In this document: positions 52,507 through 61,096 of the stretch, one piece after another
How positions within the stretch are numbered: the stretch's first letter is position 1
Layout: each line of letters begins with the position of its first letter
Origin: Firmicutes bacterium UBA3572
Lineage (GTDB): Bacteria; Bacillota; Desulfotomaculia; Desulfotomaculales; Desulforudaceae
DNA: 64,000 bases
Direction of reading: 5' to 3'
Assembly (NCBI GenBank): GCA_002375985.1
Contig: DFNH01000027.1
Coordinates: 16,711 to 80,710, forward strand
Translations under genes and position numbers: made by a program
The notes under the pieces: model-generated
Told to the model about the DNA's origin: nothing
What the model saw: the letters and a program-made list of their open reading frames with translations, nothing else
The model's database searches: none

Positions 52507-53824
52507 CGGTGTCCGGGTCGCGGTGGTCAATCTTGGCTGTGACAAAAACCGCGTGGATAGCGAAGTAATGTCCGGACTATTGGAAGAAGCCGGTTTTCAG
52601 CTGACTTCCGAGCAGGACGCCGAGGTAATTATCGTCAACACTTGCGCCTTTATACTTGATGCCAAGAAAGAATCGGTGGAAACCCTCCTGGAGTTGGCCG
52701 GTTACAAGGATCACGGATCCTGCCGCTTGATATTGGCGGCCGGCTGCCTGGCCCAAAGGTATGCCGATGAGCTTCTTCGGGAAATGCCCGAGCTTGACGG
52801 TGTGATCGGTACCGGTGGGGTGGGCAGTATTGTAGAGAGTGTGCGGCGGGCGGCTAACGGGGAACGCGTCCGGGAGGTCGGTCCGCCCGGTTTTTTGAGT
52901 CCCCGGGTCCTGCCGCGCGTATTGAGCGGTGCACCCTATACCGCCTACCTCAAAATCGCCGAAGGTTGTGACAACCGGTGTGCTTACTGCGTGATTCCGG
53001 ATCTTCGCGGTCCGCACCGTAGCCGGCAACCGTCCCAATTGTTCCGCGAAGCCGAACAGTTGGTGGCCGGGGGCGTCCGGGAGCTGATCCTGGTGGCTCA
53101 GGACACCACCCGTTACGGCTCCGATTTAGGGGATGGCACCAACTTGGCCAGCCTGGTCTCCCGCCTGGCTGATCTGGATGGCTTAAAGTGGTTGCGACTG
53201 CTTTACTGCCACCCGGCGGGTATCACCCGTGAGTTGGTTGAAGCGCTGGCGCGTGAGCCGAAGGTCTGCCGATACTTGGACATACCGATGCAGCACGCCA
53301 GCGATACGGTATTGCGGCGGATGGGACGCAAGGTTTGCCGGGACGACCTCTTTAAGCTTGTGGATTTCCTGCGGCGGAGCACACCCGGGTTGGTGATCCG
53401 TTCCACTTTTATGGTCGGATTTCCGGGGGAGACCGAAGCCGAATTTGAGGAGTTACTTAGTTTTCTCCGCGAAGTTCGGCTGGACCGGGCCGGATTCTTT
53501 GCTTACTCCCGGGAAGAAGGGACCGCGGCGGCGCGCATGCCCGGCCAAGTGCCGGAGGAACTGAAGCAGGAACGGCTGGCGCGGGCGGCCGCGTTACAGC
53601 GGGAGATTTCGTTATTGCGCAACCGGGCTCGGGTGGGTTCGGAAGTGACGGTGCTGGTGGAAGGGCGGCGGGGCGAAGACTATTTCGGGCGCACGGAAGG
53701 TGACGCCCCCGATATTGACGGCTACGTATTCTTCCAGTCGGCGCTGGAATTGGCACCGGGTGACTTTATTCAGGTTCGCATTACCCGGGCCGGTTCGTAC
53801 GATCTCTGGGGTGAAATCACCTGA
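52484..53824 (+). CDS. rimO: Ribosomal protein S12 methylthiotransferase RimO
   Basis: A radical-SAM methylthiotransferase (446 aa) that adds a methylthio group to an Asp of S12. The N-terminal UPF0004 domain has Cys at NLGCDKNRVDSE, NTCAF and AAGCLAQRY; the radical-SAM site is GCDNRCAYCVIP (CxxxCxxC); the C-terminal TRAM domain holds VLVEGRRGEDYFGRT. It starts inside rodZ (23-base overlap). It consumes SAM and yields 5'-deoxyadenosine and SAH, substrates for the recycling operon. Confidence 0.95.
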   Translation: MSSASKDNGVRVAVVNLGCDKNRVDSEVMSGLLEEAGFQLTSEQDAEVIIVNTCAFILDAKKESVETLLELAGYKDHGSCRLILAAGCLAQRYADELLREMPELDGVIGTGGVGSIVESVRRAANGERVREVGPPGFLSPRVLPRVLSGAPYTAYLKIAEGCDNRCAYCVIPDLRGPHRSRQPSQLFREAEQLVAGGVRELILVAQDTTRYGSDLGDGTNLASLVSRLADLDGLKWLRLLYCHPAGITRELVEALAREPKVCRYLDIPMQHASDTVLRRMGRKVCRDDLFKLVDFLRRSTPGLVIRSTFMVGFPGETEAEFEELLSFLREVRLDRAGFFAYSREEGTAAARMPGQVPEELKQERLARAAALQREISLLRNRARVGSEVTVLVEGRRGEDYFGRTEGDAPDIDGYVFFQSALELAPGDFIQVRITRAGSYDLWGEIT

Positions 53825-53829
53825 CATTA

Positions 53830-53850
53830 CCCCCGCGCCGGGGGTTTTTT
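53830..53850 (+). terminator. Strong intrinsic terminator after rimO
   Basis: CCCCCG and CGGGGG pair around a three-base loop, followed by six T. It ends the ftsK-rodZ-rimO transcript. Confidence 0.92.
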
Positions 53851-53959
53851 GTTGGGGAGGCCTCCGTGCTGGTATGGTTTTCATAAGGAAACGGAATGGG
53901 CATTGTGCTATAATGCATAGATGCAAATGGCCTACTACGCGTGCGAGAGGAGCGGTTAG

Positions 53960-54532
53960 ATGCGCTGGGAATGGCAAGGTATTAACTTTAAATACGTACT
54001 CCTAGCCCTGGCGGCGGGGCTCGTTTTGCTGCTTGGGGGCCATTGGGGGTATCAGACGTATGGTTATAACCAGCCGCTGATCCAGGCGCTCGAAGAGGAC
54101 GAGGCGGTCGTGAGCTATGTGATCGACGACAGCCTGCCGGTGCTGCGCGTCGAGGTCCAGCTGAAGCGGACCGCAAACCTCATGGAAACCTATCAGGCTC
54201 TTGACCGGCGGGTGGCACAATCTTTACCTGGGCGTTCCTATCAATTAGTTGTTAAGGACAACCGGGACGCCAGGTTGTCCGAGGCTTACTACCGCAGTCA
54301 GTTCGCCATCCATCAGGCGATAATGCAGGGAAACTTCGCTGAAATGGCGGCGGTGGTCGAGGAGAACGCCCGGGCGGCGGGAGCCGAAGCCCGGGTGTTT
54401 ATAGATAGCGACTATGTTTATGTGCATATGGAAGGCGTTGATCACCAACTGATGGCGGTGATTCCCCGGCAGTCATATGCGGAACAGCGTCCATCCGGAA
54501 ACGGGAGTGGATCGTATGTACAAAGAGGTTAG
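53960..54532 (+). CDS. Membrane-anchored protein upstream of the FtsH-like protease
   Basis: A 190-residue protein with one N-terminal transmembrane helix (YVLLALAAGLVLLLGGHWGY, about 12-31) and an extracytoplasmic domain of alternating strands and helices (LPVLRVEVQLKRTANLMETYQAL, EARVFIDSDYVYVHMEGVDHQLMAVIP). I do not recognise the family. It overlaps the following FtsH-like gene by 17 bases, so it may be a partner or substrate adaptor of that protease. AGGAGCGG precedes ATG 53960. Confidence 0.7.
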   Translation: MRWEWQGINFKYVLLALAAGLVLLLGGHWGYQTYGYNQPLIQALEEDEAVVSYVIDDSLPVLRVEVQLKRTANLMETYQALDRRVAQSLPGRSYQLVVKDNRDARLSEAYYRSQFAIHQAIMQGNFAEMAAVVEENARAAGAEARVFIDSDYVYVHMEGVDHQLMAVIPRQSYAEQRPSGNGSGSYVQRG

Positions 54533-55991
54533 CATCGGTCTCGGGGCGGCCGTGCTTATTTTTCTCGTGGTTATCGGGTATAACGTTGGACCTCTGATTT
54601 TCCTGGGCGTGCTCGGAGGGTTCTTGTACTACCTGATGCGTTCCCGGGGCGTGGTCAAAAACTTTCATAAGGTTCCGTCCGAAGCGCAGGTGCAGGTTTC
54701 TTTTTGTGACGTGGGCGGACAGGCCACGGCCATCGAGGAACTGCGGGAGGCGCTGGACTTCATCAAGAACCGGCAGGAGATCCGCCGTTTGGGGATCCGG
54801 CCGCTGAAAGGTATTTTGCTTACCGGACCACCCGGTACCGGGAAGACGCTTTTGGCGCGGGCGGCTGCTAATTACACCGATGCGGTGTTTATTTCGGCCA
54901 GCGGAAGCGAGTTCATCGAAATGTACGCCGGTGTTGGTGCGCAGCGGGTGCGGAAACTGTTTAAAACGGCCAGGGAAATGGCGCAAAAACATAAAAAGGA
55001 TTACGCCCTGGTGTTCATCGATGAGATTGACGTCCTGGGAGGTAAGCGCGGTAAAACTTCTAGCCACCTTGAGTACGACCAGACCCTGAACCAACTACTG
55101 GTGGAAATGGACGGTATCGATGTGGACGACGAGGTTCAAATCTTGGTCGTCGCCGCTACCAACCGGGCCGACATGCTGGATCCGGCGCTGCTGCGCCCCG
55201 GACGGTTTGACCGCCAGGTGCGGGTCGAGCTTCCCGCCAAGGACGGACGGTTGGAGATTATTCGCCTGCACACGCGGAACAAGCCGCTGGGGAAGGATGT
55301 GGACCTGGCTGAGTTGGCCGCGGATACCTTCGGGTTCTCGGGTGCACACCTGGAAAGCTTGGCCAATGAGGCTGCGATCCTGGCCATGCGGGAGGGGGCC
55401 AAAGAAATCAGCAAGGCGCATTTCCAAGAGGCGATCGATAAGGTGATAATGGGCGGAAAGCTGGACCGCAGGCCGTCGGTGGAGGAAATGAAACGGGTGG
55501 CGATACACGAAACGGGACACGCGTTGATCAGCGAACTGGTCCGTCCCGGGTCGGTGTCTACCCTGACGATTACGCCGCGGGGTAGCGCCCTGGGGTACAT
55601 GCGTCAGACCGCGGAGGATGACCGGTACCTGCACACTCAGGACTACCTGGAGAGTCAAATCGCCGTACTCCTGGCGGGCGCCGTGGCGGAGGAAATGCTA
55701 CTCGGCTCCCGGAGTACCGGTGCGACCAGCGATATTGAGCAGGCGTTGCAGATCGCGGAGCAGTTAATCCGGAGCGGAATGTCCGAATTAGGTTTTGTAA
55801 GTTTGGAGAGCCTACCTTCGGACGCCAAACACAAGGCTCTAAACGGTATTTTAAAACGTCAGGAAGAGTTGGTGCGTCGGAGCCTGGAAGCACAAAAGCC
55901 GGGATTGGAAGCCATTGTGCGGCACTTGCTGCAACGGGAAAAAATTTCGGGTGAGGAGTTTCGAAATCTGATGGCCTCCCCGGCCGCCTGA
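54516..55991 (+). CDS. FtsH-like AAA+ zinc metalloprotease
   Basis: A 491-residue relative of FtsH, shorter than the usual 600 or more. Two N-terminal hydrophobic segments (AAVLIFLVVIGYNVGPLIFLGVLGGFLYYL) replace the normal TM-periplasmic-TM unit. The AAA module has Walker A GPPGTGKTLLARAAA, Walker B ALVFIDEIDVLG and the second region of homology ATNRADMLDPALLRPGRFDRQV; the M41 protease has HETGH and the later acidic ligand region TSDIEQAL. Both activities look intact. It is a second, divergent membrane protease, probably working with the small membrane protein encoded just upstream. Confidence 0.88.
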   Translation: MYKEVSIGLGAAVLIFLVVIGYNVGPLIFLGVLGGFLYYLMRSRGVVKNFHKVPSEAQVQVSFCDVGGQATAIEELREALDFIKNRQEIRRLGIRPLKGILLTGPPGTGKTLLARAAANYTDAVFISASGSEFIEMYAGVGAQRVRKLFKTAREMAQKHKKDYALVFIDEIDVLGGKRGKTSSHLEYDQTLNQLLVEMDGIDVDDEVQILVVAATNRADMLDPALLRPGRFDRQVRVELPAKDGRLEIIRLHTRNKPLGKDVDLAELAADTFGFSGAHLESLANEAAILAMREGAKEISKAHFQEAIDKVIMGGKLDRRPSVEEMKRVAIHETGHALISELVRPGSVSTLTITPRGSALGYMRQTAEDDRYLHTQDYLESQIAVLLAGAVAEEMLLGSRSTGATSDIEQALQIAEQLIRSGMSELGFVSLESLPSDAKHKALNGILKRQEELVRRSLEAQKPGLEAIVRHLLQREKISGEEFRNLMASPAA

Positions 55992-56162
55992 AGGGGAGCC
56001 GTTTGCAAGCGAGCGCACGTTAATGAATTCACATATTGGGCGGACTCGAGCTCTTTTCCCGCTATTGCTTTGGGACTGAAGGAAGACGGTTCCTGTGTTT
56101 TTACCGTAGTATGTTGCCAGGTTCACATACCATGGTTTATCCTGTACTTGGGTGGTTTAATT

Positions 56163-57479
56163 ATGCGCGCGGAGTTAGTTTTTACCGGTAGTGAGTTGCT
56201 GCTTGGCCATGTGACCAACACACACGGGGTCTACCTGGGCCAGGAGCTGGCAAAGCTGGGTATCGAAGTGATTCTTCAGACTACGGTCGGGGACGACTGG
56301 GAACTGATGGAGCGGGTGATCCGGGGAGCCTTGGAACGGGCGGACTTGGTGATTACTACCGGGGGGTTGGGTCCCACCACAGATGATATCACCAAGGAAG
56401 TGGTGGCCGCGGTGCTCGGGGTGCCCATGGTTACCCACGAGGAGTCACTTGAGCGTATACGCCATCATTTTGCCCGTCGGGGGGCCGAGATGCCCGCCAT
56501 TTGTGCCCGGCAGGCGCGCTTTCCGGAAGGAGCCCTGGTGCTGCCCAACGATAAGGGCACAGCGCCAGGGGCTTTAATTGAAAGAGAAGGGCGAATCATT
56601 GTCATCCTTCCCGGTCCGCCGCGGGAACTGCGGGCCATGTTTGAAGCCTCGGTTCGGCCTTACCTGCTGCAGATCCCCGGTCGGGGTGAGGTTTTGCGGA
56701 CCAAGGTGCTTAGACTCACGGGCATTCCTGAGTATGCGGTGCAGGACAGACTAAGGGGGCTTGGTGTTGCGGGCCACCCTTCGGGCAATCCGGGGTTGGG
56801 TTATCTGACCAGACCCGGAGAAGTGCAGTTGCGGGTCAGTGCCCGTGCGTCCGATCCGGTCCGGGCCGAGCGAATGGTCGAGGAATTGGCGGGAAAAATC
56901 ACCGCAGTGGTGGGTGATTATGTTTTTGCCGTTGACGATGAGGTGCCGGAGAAAGTGATCGGGGATCTGCTGACAAGTCAGGGGCGGACTATTGCGGTGG
57001 CCGAATCGTGTACGGCCGGTATGGTGGCCGCCCGGTTTACCGAAGTTCCCGGCAGTTCGCGCTACTTTTTGGGCGGTGTTGTGGCCTACAGCAATGAGCT
57101 CAAGAAGAAGCTACTCGGGGTACCGGAAGAAGTGTTGGCGGAATACGGGGCGGTCAGCGAACAAACTGCACTCGCCATGGCCCAGGGGATTCGTCGAATA
57201 ACGGGGGCGGACTTTGGTTTGGCCATCACCGGGATAGCGGGACCGGAAGGCGGCACACCGGTCAAGCCGGTGGGTCTGGTTTACGTAGCGCTGACCGGTG
57301 CGCACGACACGGTTTGTCACCGTTTGTTGCTGCCTGGTGTGCGTGCCGCGGTGCGGATCGGTACGGTGAACGTTGCCTTTAAGCTCCTAAAGGGGTTTTT
57401 AACCAACCGGGGACAACCGCGACAAACCTTGTCCAGGTTGCCTGAGGCGGCAGGTATCGAGAACCTGACTTATAATTGA
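56163..57479 (+). CDS. cinA: CinA family protein (competence/damage-inducible, nicotinamide-nucleotide amidase)
   Basis: A 438-residue two-domain CinA: the N-terminal MoaB-like domain (AELVFTGSELLLGHVTNTHGVYLGQEL, TTGGLGPTTDDITKEVVA) with ADP-ribose/NAD-related pyrophosphatase function in relatives, and the C-terminal NMN deamidase domain (AVAESCTAGMVAARFTEVPGSS, GIAGPEGGTPVKPVGLVYVAL). It precedes recA as in Bacillus and Streptococcus. ATG 56163 is chosen for the family start MRAELVFTG. Confidence 0.94.
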   Translation: MRAELVFTGSELLLGHVTNTHGVYLGQELAKLGIEVILQTTVGDDWELMERVIRGALERADLVITTGGLGPTTDDITKEVVAAVLGVPMVTHEESLERIRHHFARRGAEMPAICARQARFPEGALVLPNDKGTAPGALIEREGRIIVILPGPPRELRAMFEASVRPYLLQIPGRGEVLRTKVLRLTGIPEYAVQDRLRGLGVAGHPSGNPGLGYLTRPGEVQLRVSARASDPVRAERMVEELAGKITAVVGDYVFAVDDEVPEKVIGDLLTSQGRTIAVAESCTAGMVAARFTEVPGSSRYFLGGVVAYSNELKKKLLGVPEEVLAEYGAVSEQTALAMAQGIRRITGADFGLAITGIAGPEGGTPVKPVGLVYVALTGAHDTVCHRLLLPGVRAAVRIGTVNVAFKLLKGFLTNRGQPRQTLSRLPEAAGIENLTYN

Positions 57480-57505
57480 CCGTTCTTTCGGTTTCCAAAT
57501 ATTCT
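57476..57505 (+). promoter_or_regulatory. Candidate recA promoter
   Basis: TTGACC (57476-57481) and TATTCT (57500-57505) are 18 bases apart, just after cinA and 49 bases before the recA start. I do not see a convincing LexA box of the Firmicutes type (GAACN4GTTC) in this gap. Confidence 0.5.
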
Positions 57506-57554
57506 TTTTTGATTTACAATGTGGGGGAAAAGACCAAGGGAGAGGGGCAAAGCG

Positions 57555-58595
57555 ATGACCGACAGACAGAAAGCGCTCGAGCTGGCTTTGGCCCAGATCG
57601 AACGCCAGTTTGGTAAGGGTTCCATAATGAAACTTGGCGAGGCTGCCGGAAAGCTAAACGTGGAAGTTATCCCCACCGGTGCTCTGGCGTTGGACCTGGC
57701 CCTGGGTGTGGGTGGGATGCCCCGGGGCCGGGTGATTGAGATATTTGGCCCCGAAGCTTCCGGGAAAACCACCGTGGCCCTGCACGTGATTGCCGAGGCC
57801 CAGCGGATGGGTGGGACCGCGGCATTTATTGATGCCGAACACGCCCTGGATCCCGTGTACGCGGAAAAGGTGGGCGTTGATATTGACAGCCTGCTGATTT
57901 CACAGCCCGACACCGGAGAGCAAGCCTTAGAGATCGCCGAGGCGCTGGTTCGGAGTGGGGCCATCGACGTGGTGGTGATCGACAGCGTGGCTGCATTGGT
58001 GCCGCGTGCCGAATTGGAAGGAGAAATGGGTGATATGCACGTCGGCCTGCAGGCCCGGCTCATGTCCCAGGCGCTGCGCAAGCTGACCGCGGTGATCGGC
58101 AAGTCCAGAACGACGGCCATCTTCATCAACCAGATTCGCGAAAAGGTGGGCGTCATGTTCGGAAGCCCCGAAACTACCCCCGGCGGGCGGGCGCTTAAGT
58201 TTTACGCTTCGGTCCGGCTTGAAGTACGCCGTATCGAAGCGTTGAAGCAGGGTGCCGAGACGATCGGCAGCCGGGTACGGGTTAAGGTGGTCAAGAACAA
58301 GGTGGCGCCGCCGTTTAAGCAGGCTGAGTTTGACCTGTTGTACGGGGAGGGCATCTCCCGGTTGGGCAGTCTCCTGGAGGTGGCCACCGATCTGCGGGTG
58401 GTGACGAAGAGCGGAGCTTGGTATTCCTTCGGGCAGGAGCGCCTGGGCCAGGGACGAGAAAACGCGCGGGAGTACCTGAAAGAGCATCCCGAGTTGGCGG
58501 CGGAGATCGAGCGGCGGGTAAAGGAAGCCCTGGAGCCGGATGCGAAAACACGTGAGACCAGTGCGGGAGCGACCGTCGACCAGGGAGCGGAGTAA
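57555..58595 (+). CDS. recA: Recombinase RecA
   Basis: RecA (346 aa) forms filaments on ssDNA for homologous recombination and SOS induction. Walker [32 protein letters not shown] (Walker B and signature), [16 protein letters not shown] and [27 protein letters not shown] (loop L2) are canonical. GAGAGGGG precedes ATG 57555. The next gene starts one base after the stop. Confidence 0.97.
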   Translation: MTDRQKALELALAQIERQFGKGSIMKLGEAAGKLNVEVIPTGALALDLALGVGGMPRGRVIEIFGPEASGKTTVALHVIAEAQRMGGTAAFIDAEHALDPVYAEKVGVDIDSLLISQPDTGEQALEIAEALVRSGAIDVVVIDSVAALVPRAELEGEMGDMHVGLQARLMSQALRKLTAVIGKSRTTAIFINQIREKVGVMFGSPETTPGGRALKFYASVRLEVRRIEALKQGAETIGSRVRVKVVKNKVAPPFKQAEFDLLYGEGISRLGSLLEVATDLRVVTKSGAWYSFGQERLGQGRENAREYLKEHPELAAEIERRVKEALEPDAKTRETSAGATVDQGAE

Positions 58596-58596
58596 C

Positions 58597-59325
58597 ATGT
58601 TCCCGAACCTGGGTGGGGTTAGGCCATACCGGCCAGGCGCGTTCTGGTTTGCCGTACTCCTGGCGGTTATAGTCTGGCTCGGCGGCTGCGGGGCATGGTC
58701 GGACGAACAGCGTACACAGCGAGAAGACGGGTTAGTTGAGGTGCTGGTACTGCGGGTCATCGACGGGGATACCATGCTCATCCAGATGCCCGACCGGACC
58801 GAAGAACGCCTACGGTTAATCGGGGTGAATACGCCCGAGGTGTCTGACCCGCCCGAACCTTACGGTGCCGAAGCAGTTGCTTACGCGGTTGGCCACTTGG
58901 AAGGCCGGACGGTCTTCCTGGAGACCGATGTAGAAACCAGGGACCGCCATGGGCGGTTGTTGGGTTACCTCTGGACAAAGAATCCGGACGAGTGGCCGCC
59001 GGAGGAGAACACCATTCGTGCACATCTTTTTAACGCGCGTTTATTGTTGGATGGTTACGCCCAGTTGATGACCGTGCCGCCGAATGTAAAGTACGTGGAG
59101 TTCTTCCGTGTCTTTCAGCAAGAAGCGCGCGAGGAAGGACGGGGCCTCTGGAGCCTGCCGGTGGACGAGGAAGCGTACTACATCGGCAACGCCAACACCA
59201 TGCGGTTTCACCGGCCCGACTGCCCAGCGGTGGCTTCTATCGCTCCCTACAACCGGGTACACCTCGAAACCAGGGAGGCGGCTTTTGAAGCCGCATATGA
59301 GCCCTGCCGAACTTGCAGTCCCTAA
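58597..59325 (+). CDS. Thermonuclease-family lipoprotein with Ada-like metal-binding tail
   Basis: A 242-residue secreted nuclease: a signal ending in a lipobox (VIVWLGGC), then the staphylococcal-nuclease domain (VLRVIDGDTMLIQM, RLRLIGVNTPEVSDPPEPYGAEA with catalytic Arg/Asp/Glu region, RDRHGRLLGYLW) and a C-terminal Ada-type zinc-binding segment (YYIGNANTMRFHRPDCPAVASI ... YEPCRTCSP). It probably degrades extracellular nucleic acids at the cell surface. It starts one base after recA, with GGGAGCGG as ribosome site. Confidence 0.88.
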   Translation: MFPNLGGVRPYRPGAFWFAVLLAVIVWLGGCGAWSDEQRTQREDGLVEVLVLRVIDGDTMLIQMPDRTEERLRLIGVNTPEVSDPPEPYGAEAVAYAVGHLEGRTVFLETDVETRDRHGRLLGYLWTKNPDEWPPEENTIRAHLFNARLLLDGYAQLMTVPPNVKYVEFFRVFQQEAREEGRGLWSLPVDEEAYYIGNANTMRFHRPDCPAVASIAPYNRVHLETREAAFEAAYEPCRTCSP

Positions 59326-59399
59326 CTACCTAACTACTGTCAGTTCCGTCACCAGTTTAATAAAATTTAATAATTTGGTATTCTAGCCAAATAGCGTAT

Positions 59400-59429
59400 G
59401 AATACTTGTGTTGCTTTTTTAGCATGCTA
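59400..59429 (+). promoter_or_regulatory. Sigma-G/F-like promoter of the SASP gene
   Basis: GAATA (59400-59404) and CATGCTA (59423-59429) with 18-base spacing match the forespore sigma-G consensus pattern (GHATR / CATWHTA) except at one -10 position. The start codon lies 20 bases downstream. The -10 lies in the palindrome TTAGCATGCTAA. Confidence 0.6.
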
Positions 59430-59449
59430 AGTTTGAGGGAGGGGTATAA

Positions 59450-59611
59450 ATGGCCAAATTGCTCAGTGATGCTCTAAAATATGAACTGGCGCAGGAGATG
59501 GGCGTAGCCCACAAGATTAAGGGCAACGACTACGGAAACCTGACCGCCAGGGAGTGCGGCAACTTTGTCAAGTTCGCGCTGATGAGGGCAGAACGAGCGG
59601 CTGCAAAATGA
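59450..59611 (+). CDS. Small acid-soluble spore protein, alpha/beta type
   Basis: A short gene of 53 codons. The product reads AKLLSDALKYELAQEMGVAH, KIKGNDYGNLTARECGNFVK, then FALMRAERAAAK. It has the alpha/beta-SASP pattern (L-K-x-E-x-A-x-E-x-G-V near the N-terminus with a GPR-type cleavage context, then G-N-x-T-x-R-E-x-G-x-x-V-K). Such proteins coat DNA in the spore core. It is shorter than typical members and has a Cys in the second helix. GGGAGGGG precedes the ATG and a strong terminator follows. Confidence 0.88.
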   Translation: MAKLLSDALKYELAQEMGVAHKIKGNDYGNLTARECGNFVKFALMRAERAAAK

Positions 59612-59624
59612 CTCTTCCCGAACC

Positions 59625-59656
59625 AAAAAGCACCCTTTTAACAAGGGTGCTTTTTT
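59625..59656. terminator. Bidirectional terminator between SASP and the DUF554 gene
   Basis: AAGCACCCTT and AAGGGTGCTT pair around a short loop, with runs of A on the left and T on the right. It can end transcription from both sides (SASP rightward, DUF554 leftward). Confidence 0.93.
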
Positions 59657-59674
59657 AATTCGGAACCGGCTTGC

Positions 59675-60376
59675 TTACCTCAGAGGCGTCCAGAGGTTTT
59701 CCAGGATGAGTACGATCCCAACGGCGATAAAGATGGCCGGAAGTAGATTGGCCACCCTGATCTTGGTAACGCCGAGGATGTTGAGGCCGATACCCAGGAT
59801 AACGAGACCTCCGGTGGCGGTGAGTTCCGCAATCGACCAGGGACTGATGAAGGTGGAGGCCCAGGCGGCGCCCAAGGTGATGCTACCTTGATAGATGAAG
59901 ACCGGAATGGCGGAGAAGATGACGCCGATACCCATGGTGGAGGCGAAGATTGCCGAGGAGATACCGTCCAGCAGCGATTTGGCAAACAGGGTGTTTGGTT
60001 GGCCGGTTAACCCGTCTTCGACGGCGCCCATCACGGCCAACGCGCCCACACAGAACAGGATGCTAGCGGTGACGAAGGCCCGACCGATTTCGCTACCGTT
60101 TCCACCTCCGATCCGGCGCTCCAGACGGTGCCCCAGGCGGTTGACCCTTTCTTCCAGGTTTAATAATTCACCGAGCAGGCCGCCTAGAACGATGCTGGCG
60201 ATTACGATGAGCGGGTTTTGGGTCTTGAGGGCCATCTGCAGCCCGAGCAGGATTACGGCCAGTCCCAGGCCTTGCATCACCGTTTCCTTGACCCGATCGG
60301 GAATCCCTTTTTTAAGAGCAACACCGATTAGGGCACCGGCGCAGATGGCGGCGGTGTTAACGATGGTTCCTAGCAA
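59675..60376 (-). CDS. DUF554 family membrane protein
   Basis: A 233-residue polytopic membrane protein of the DUF554 (YdfK/YqgA-like) family: LGTIVNTAAICAGALIGVAL, VIASIVLGGLLGELLNLEERVNRLG and SITLGAAWASTFISPWSIAELTATGGLVILGIGLNIL. Six or seven helices are predicted; function unknown. TTG 60376 follows GGGGAG on the minus strand. Confidence 0.88.
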   Translation of the reverse strand: MLGTIVNTAAICAGALIGVALKKGIPDRVKETVMQGLGLAVILLGLQMALKTQNPLIVIASIVLGGLLGELLNLEERVNRLGHRLERRIGGGNGSEIGRAFVTASILFCVGALAVMGAVEDGLTGQPNTLFAKSLLDGISSAIFASTMGIGVIFSAIPVFIYQGSITLGAAWASTFISPWSIAELTATGGLVILGIGLNILGVTKIRVANLLPAIFIAVGIVLILENLWTPLR

Positions 60377-60528
60377 ATCTTGTATCTCCCCTGGCGAATA
60401 GTTCGTAGCGTACCATTATGTATGTTTGCTGCATTTCAAAAAAATCCTCTCCCAAAGCTTAATGTTCAGAACTGATCAATTGCGACCGGTCATAATGGAT
60501 AAAATAACACGGTGGAGGCTAAAAAGAA

Positions 60529-60663
60529 ATGGACATAAAGGAGCGTACCGATAAGATTTATAATGAATTTTATAATGAACTGGACCGGGCCGCGGCAAAT
60601 ATCAACGGCACCCAGTTGGAGCAGGCCCGGCCGGGTTTGGCCGGCCTGTCACATCACGCCTGA
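60529..60663 (+). CDS. Possible small ORF of 44 codons
   Basis: ATG 60529, eleven bases after GGAGG, opens a frame reading DIKERTDKIYNEFYNELDRA, then AANINGTQLEQARPGLAGLS and HHA. It is hydrophilic and helical at the N-terminus and ends inside a GC-rich inverted repeat (60620-60648). There is no family match that I can recall. It may be a real small protein or chance. Confidence 0.35.
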   Translation: MDIKERTDKIYNEFYNELDRAAANINGTQLEQARPGLAGLSHHA

Positions 60664-60881
60664 GCCTGACCGCCCGTTAACGCCCACCAGACCAGGAGTA
60701 TGCCGGTCACCAACATCAACAGGCTGACCAACAGATTAAAGCAACCAAACCGCGCGGGGCGGACGAACTCACTGCGCTGGCGACGCCACAGTCCCCGTCG
60801 TGATTCGATGATACGGGCCGGGTGCAGGATTTGCAGGACACCGAGAATGATAAAGGCCAAACCCAGGAGTAGTGCGGCCAT
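60654..60881 (-). CDS. Small two-helix membrane protein
   Basis: A 75-residue protein with two transmembrane segments (AALLLGLAFIILGVLQIL and CFNLLVSLLMLVTGILLVWW) joined by a basic loop (ESRRGLWRRQRSEFVRPARFG). ATG 60881 follows GAGGAGCG on the minus strand, which decides the start. I do not recognise the family. Confidence 0.65.
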   Translation of the reverse strand: MAALLLGLAFIILGVLQILHPARIIESRRGLWRRQRSEFVRPARFGCFNLLVSLLMLVTGILLVWWALTGGQAQA

Positions 60882-61096
60882 TTTGATCGCTCCTCGTAAG
60901 CCCTGGTTTATGATCCCTCGTGTCACTCAAGCTTTATTGATTCTCAAGCGCCTCGGTTACTTCCTGCGTTATTGTTGGGCAAAGCATGCCTGGAGGCGGA
61001 TAGTACTTTGACACATAACATAATTTTAGGTTAGGTAGGAAGCCGGCACAATGAAAAAACGGATGATGCCGGCAATACCTGCCGGGAGGAGACCGG

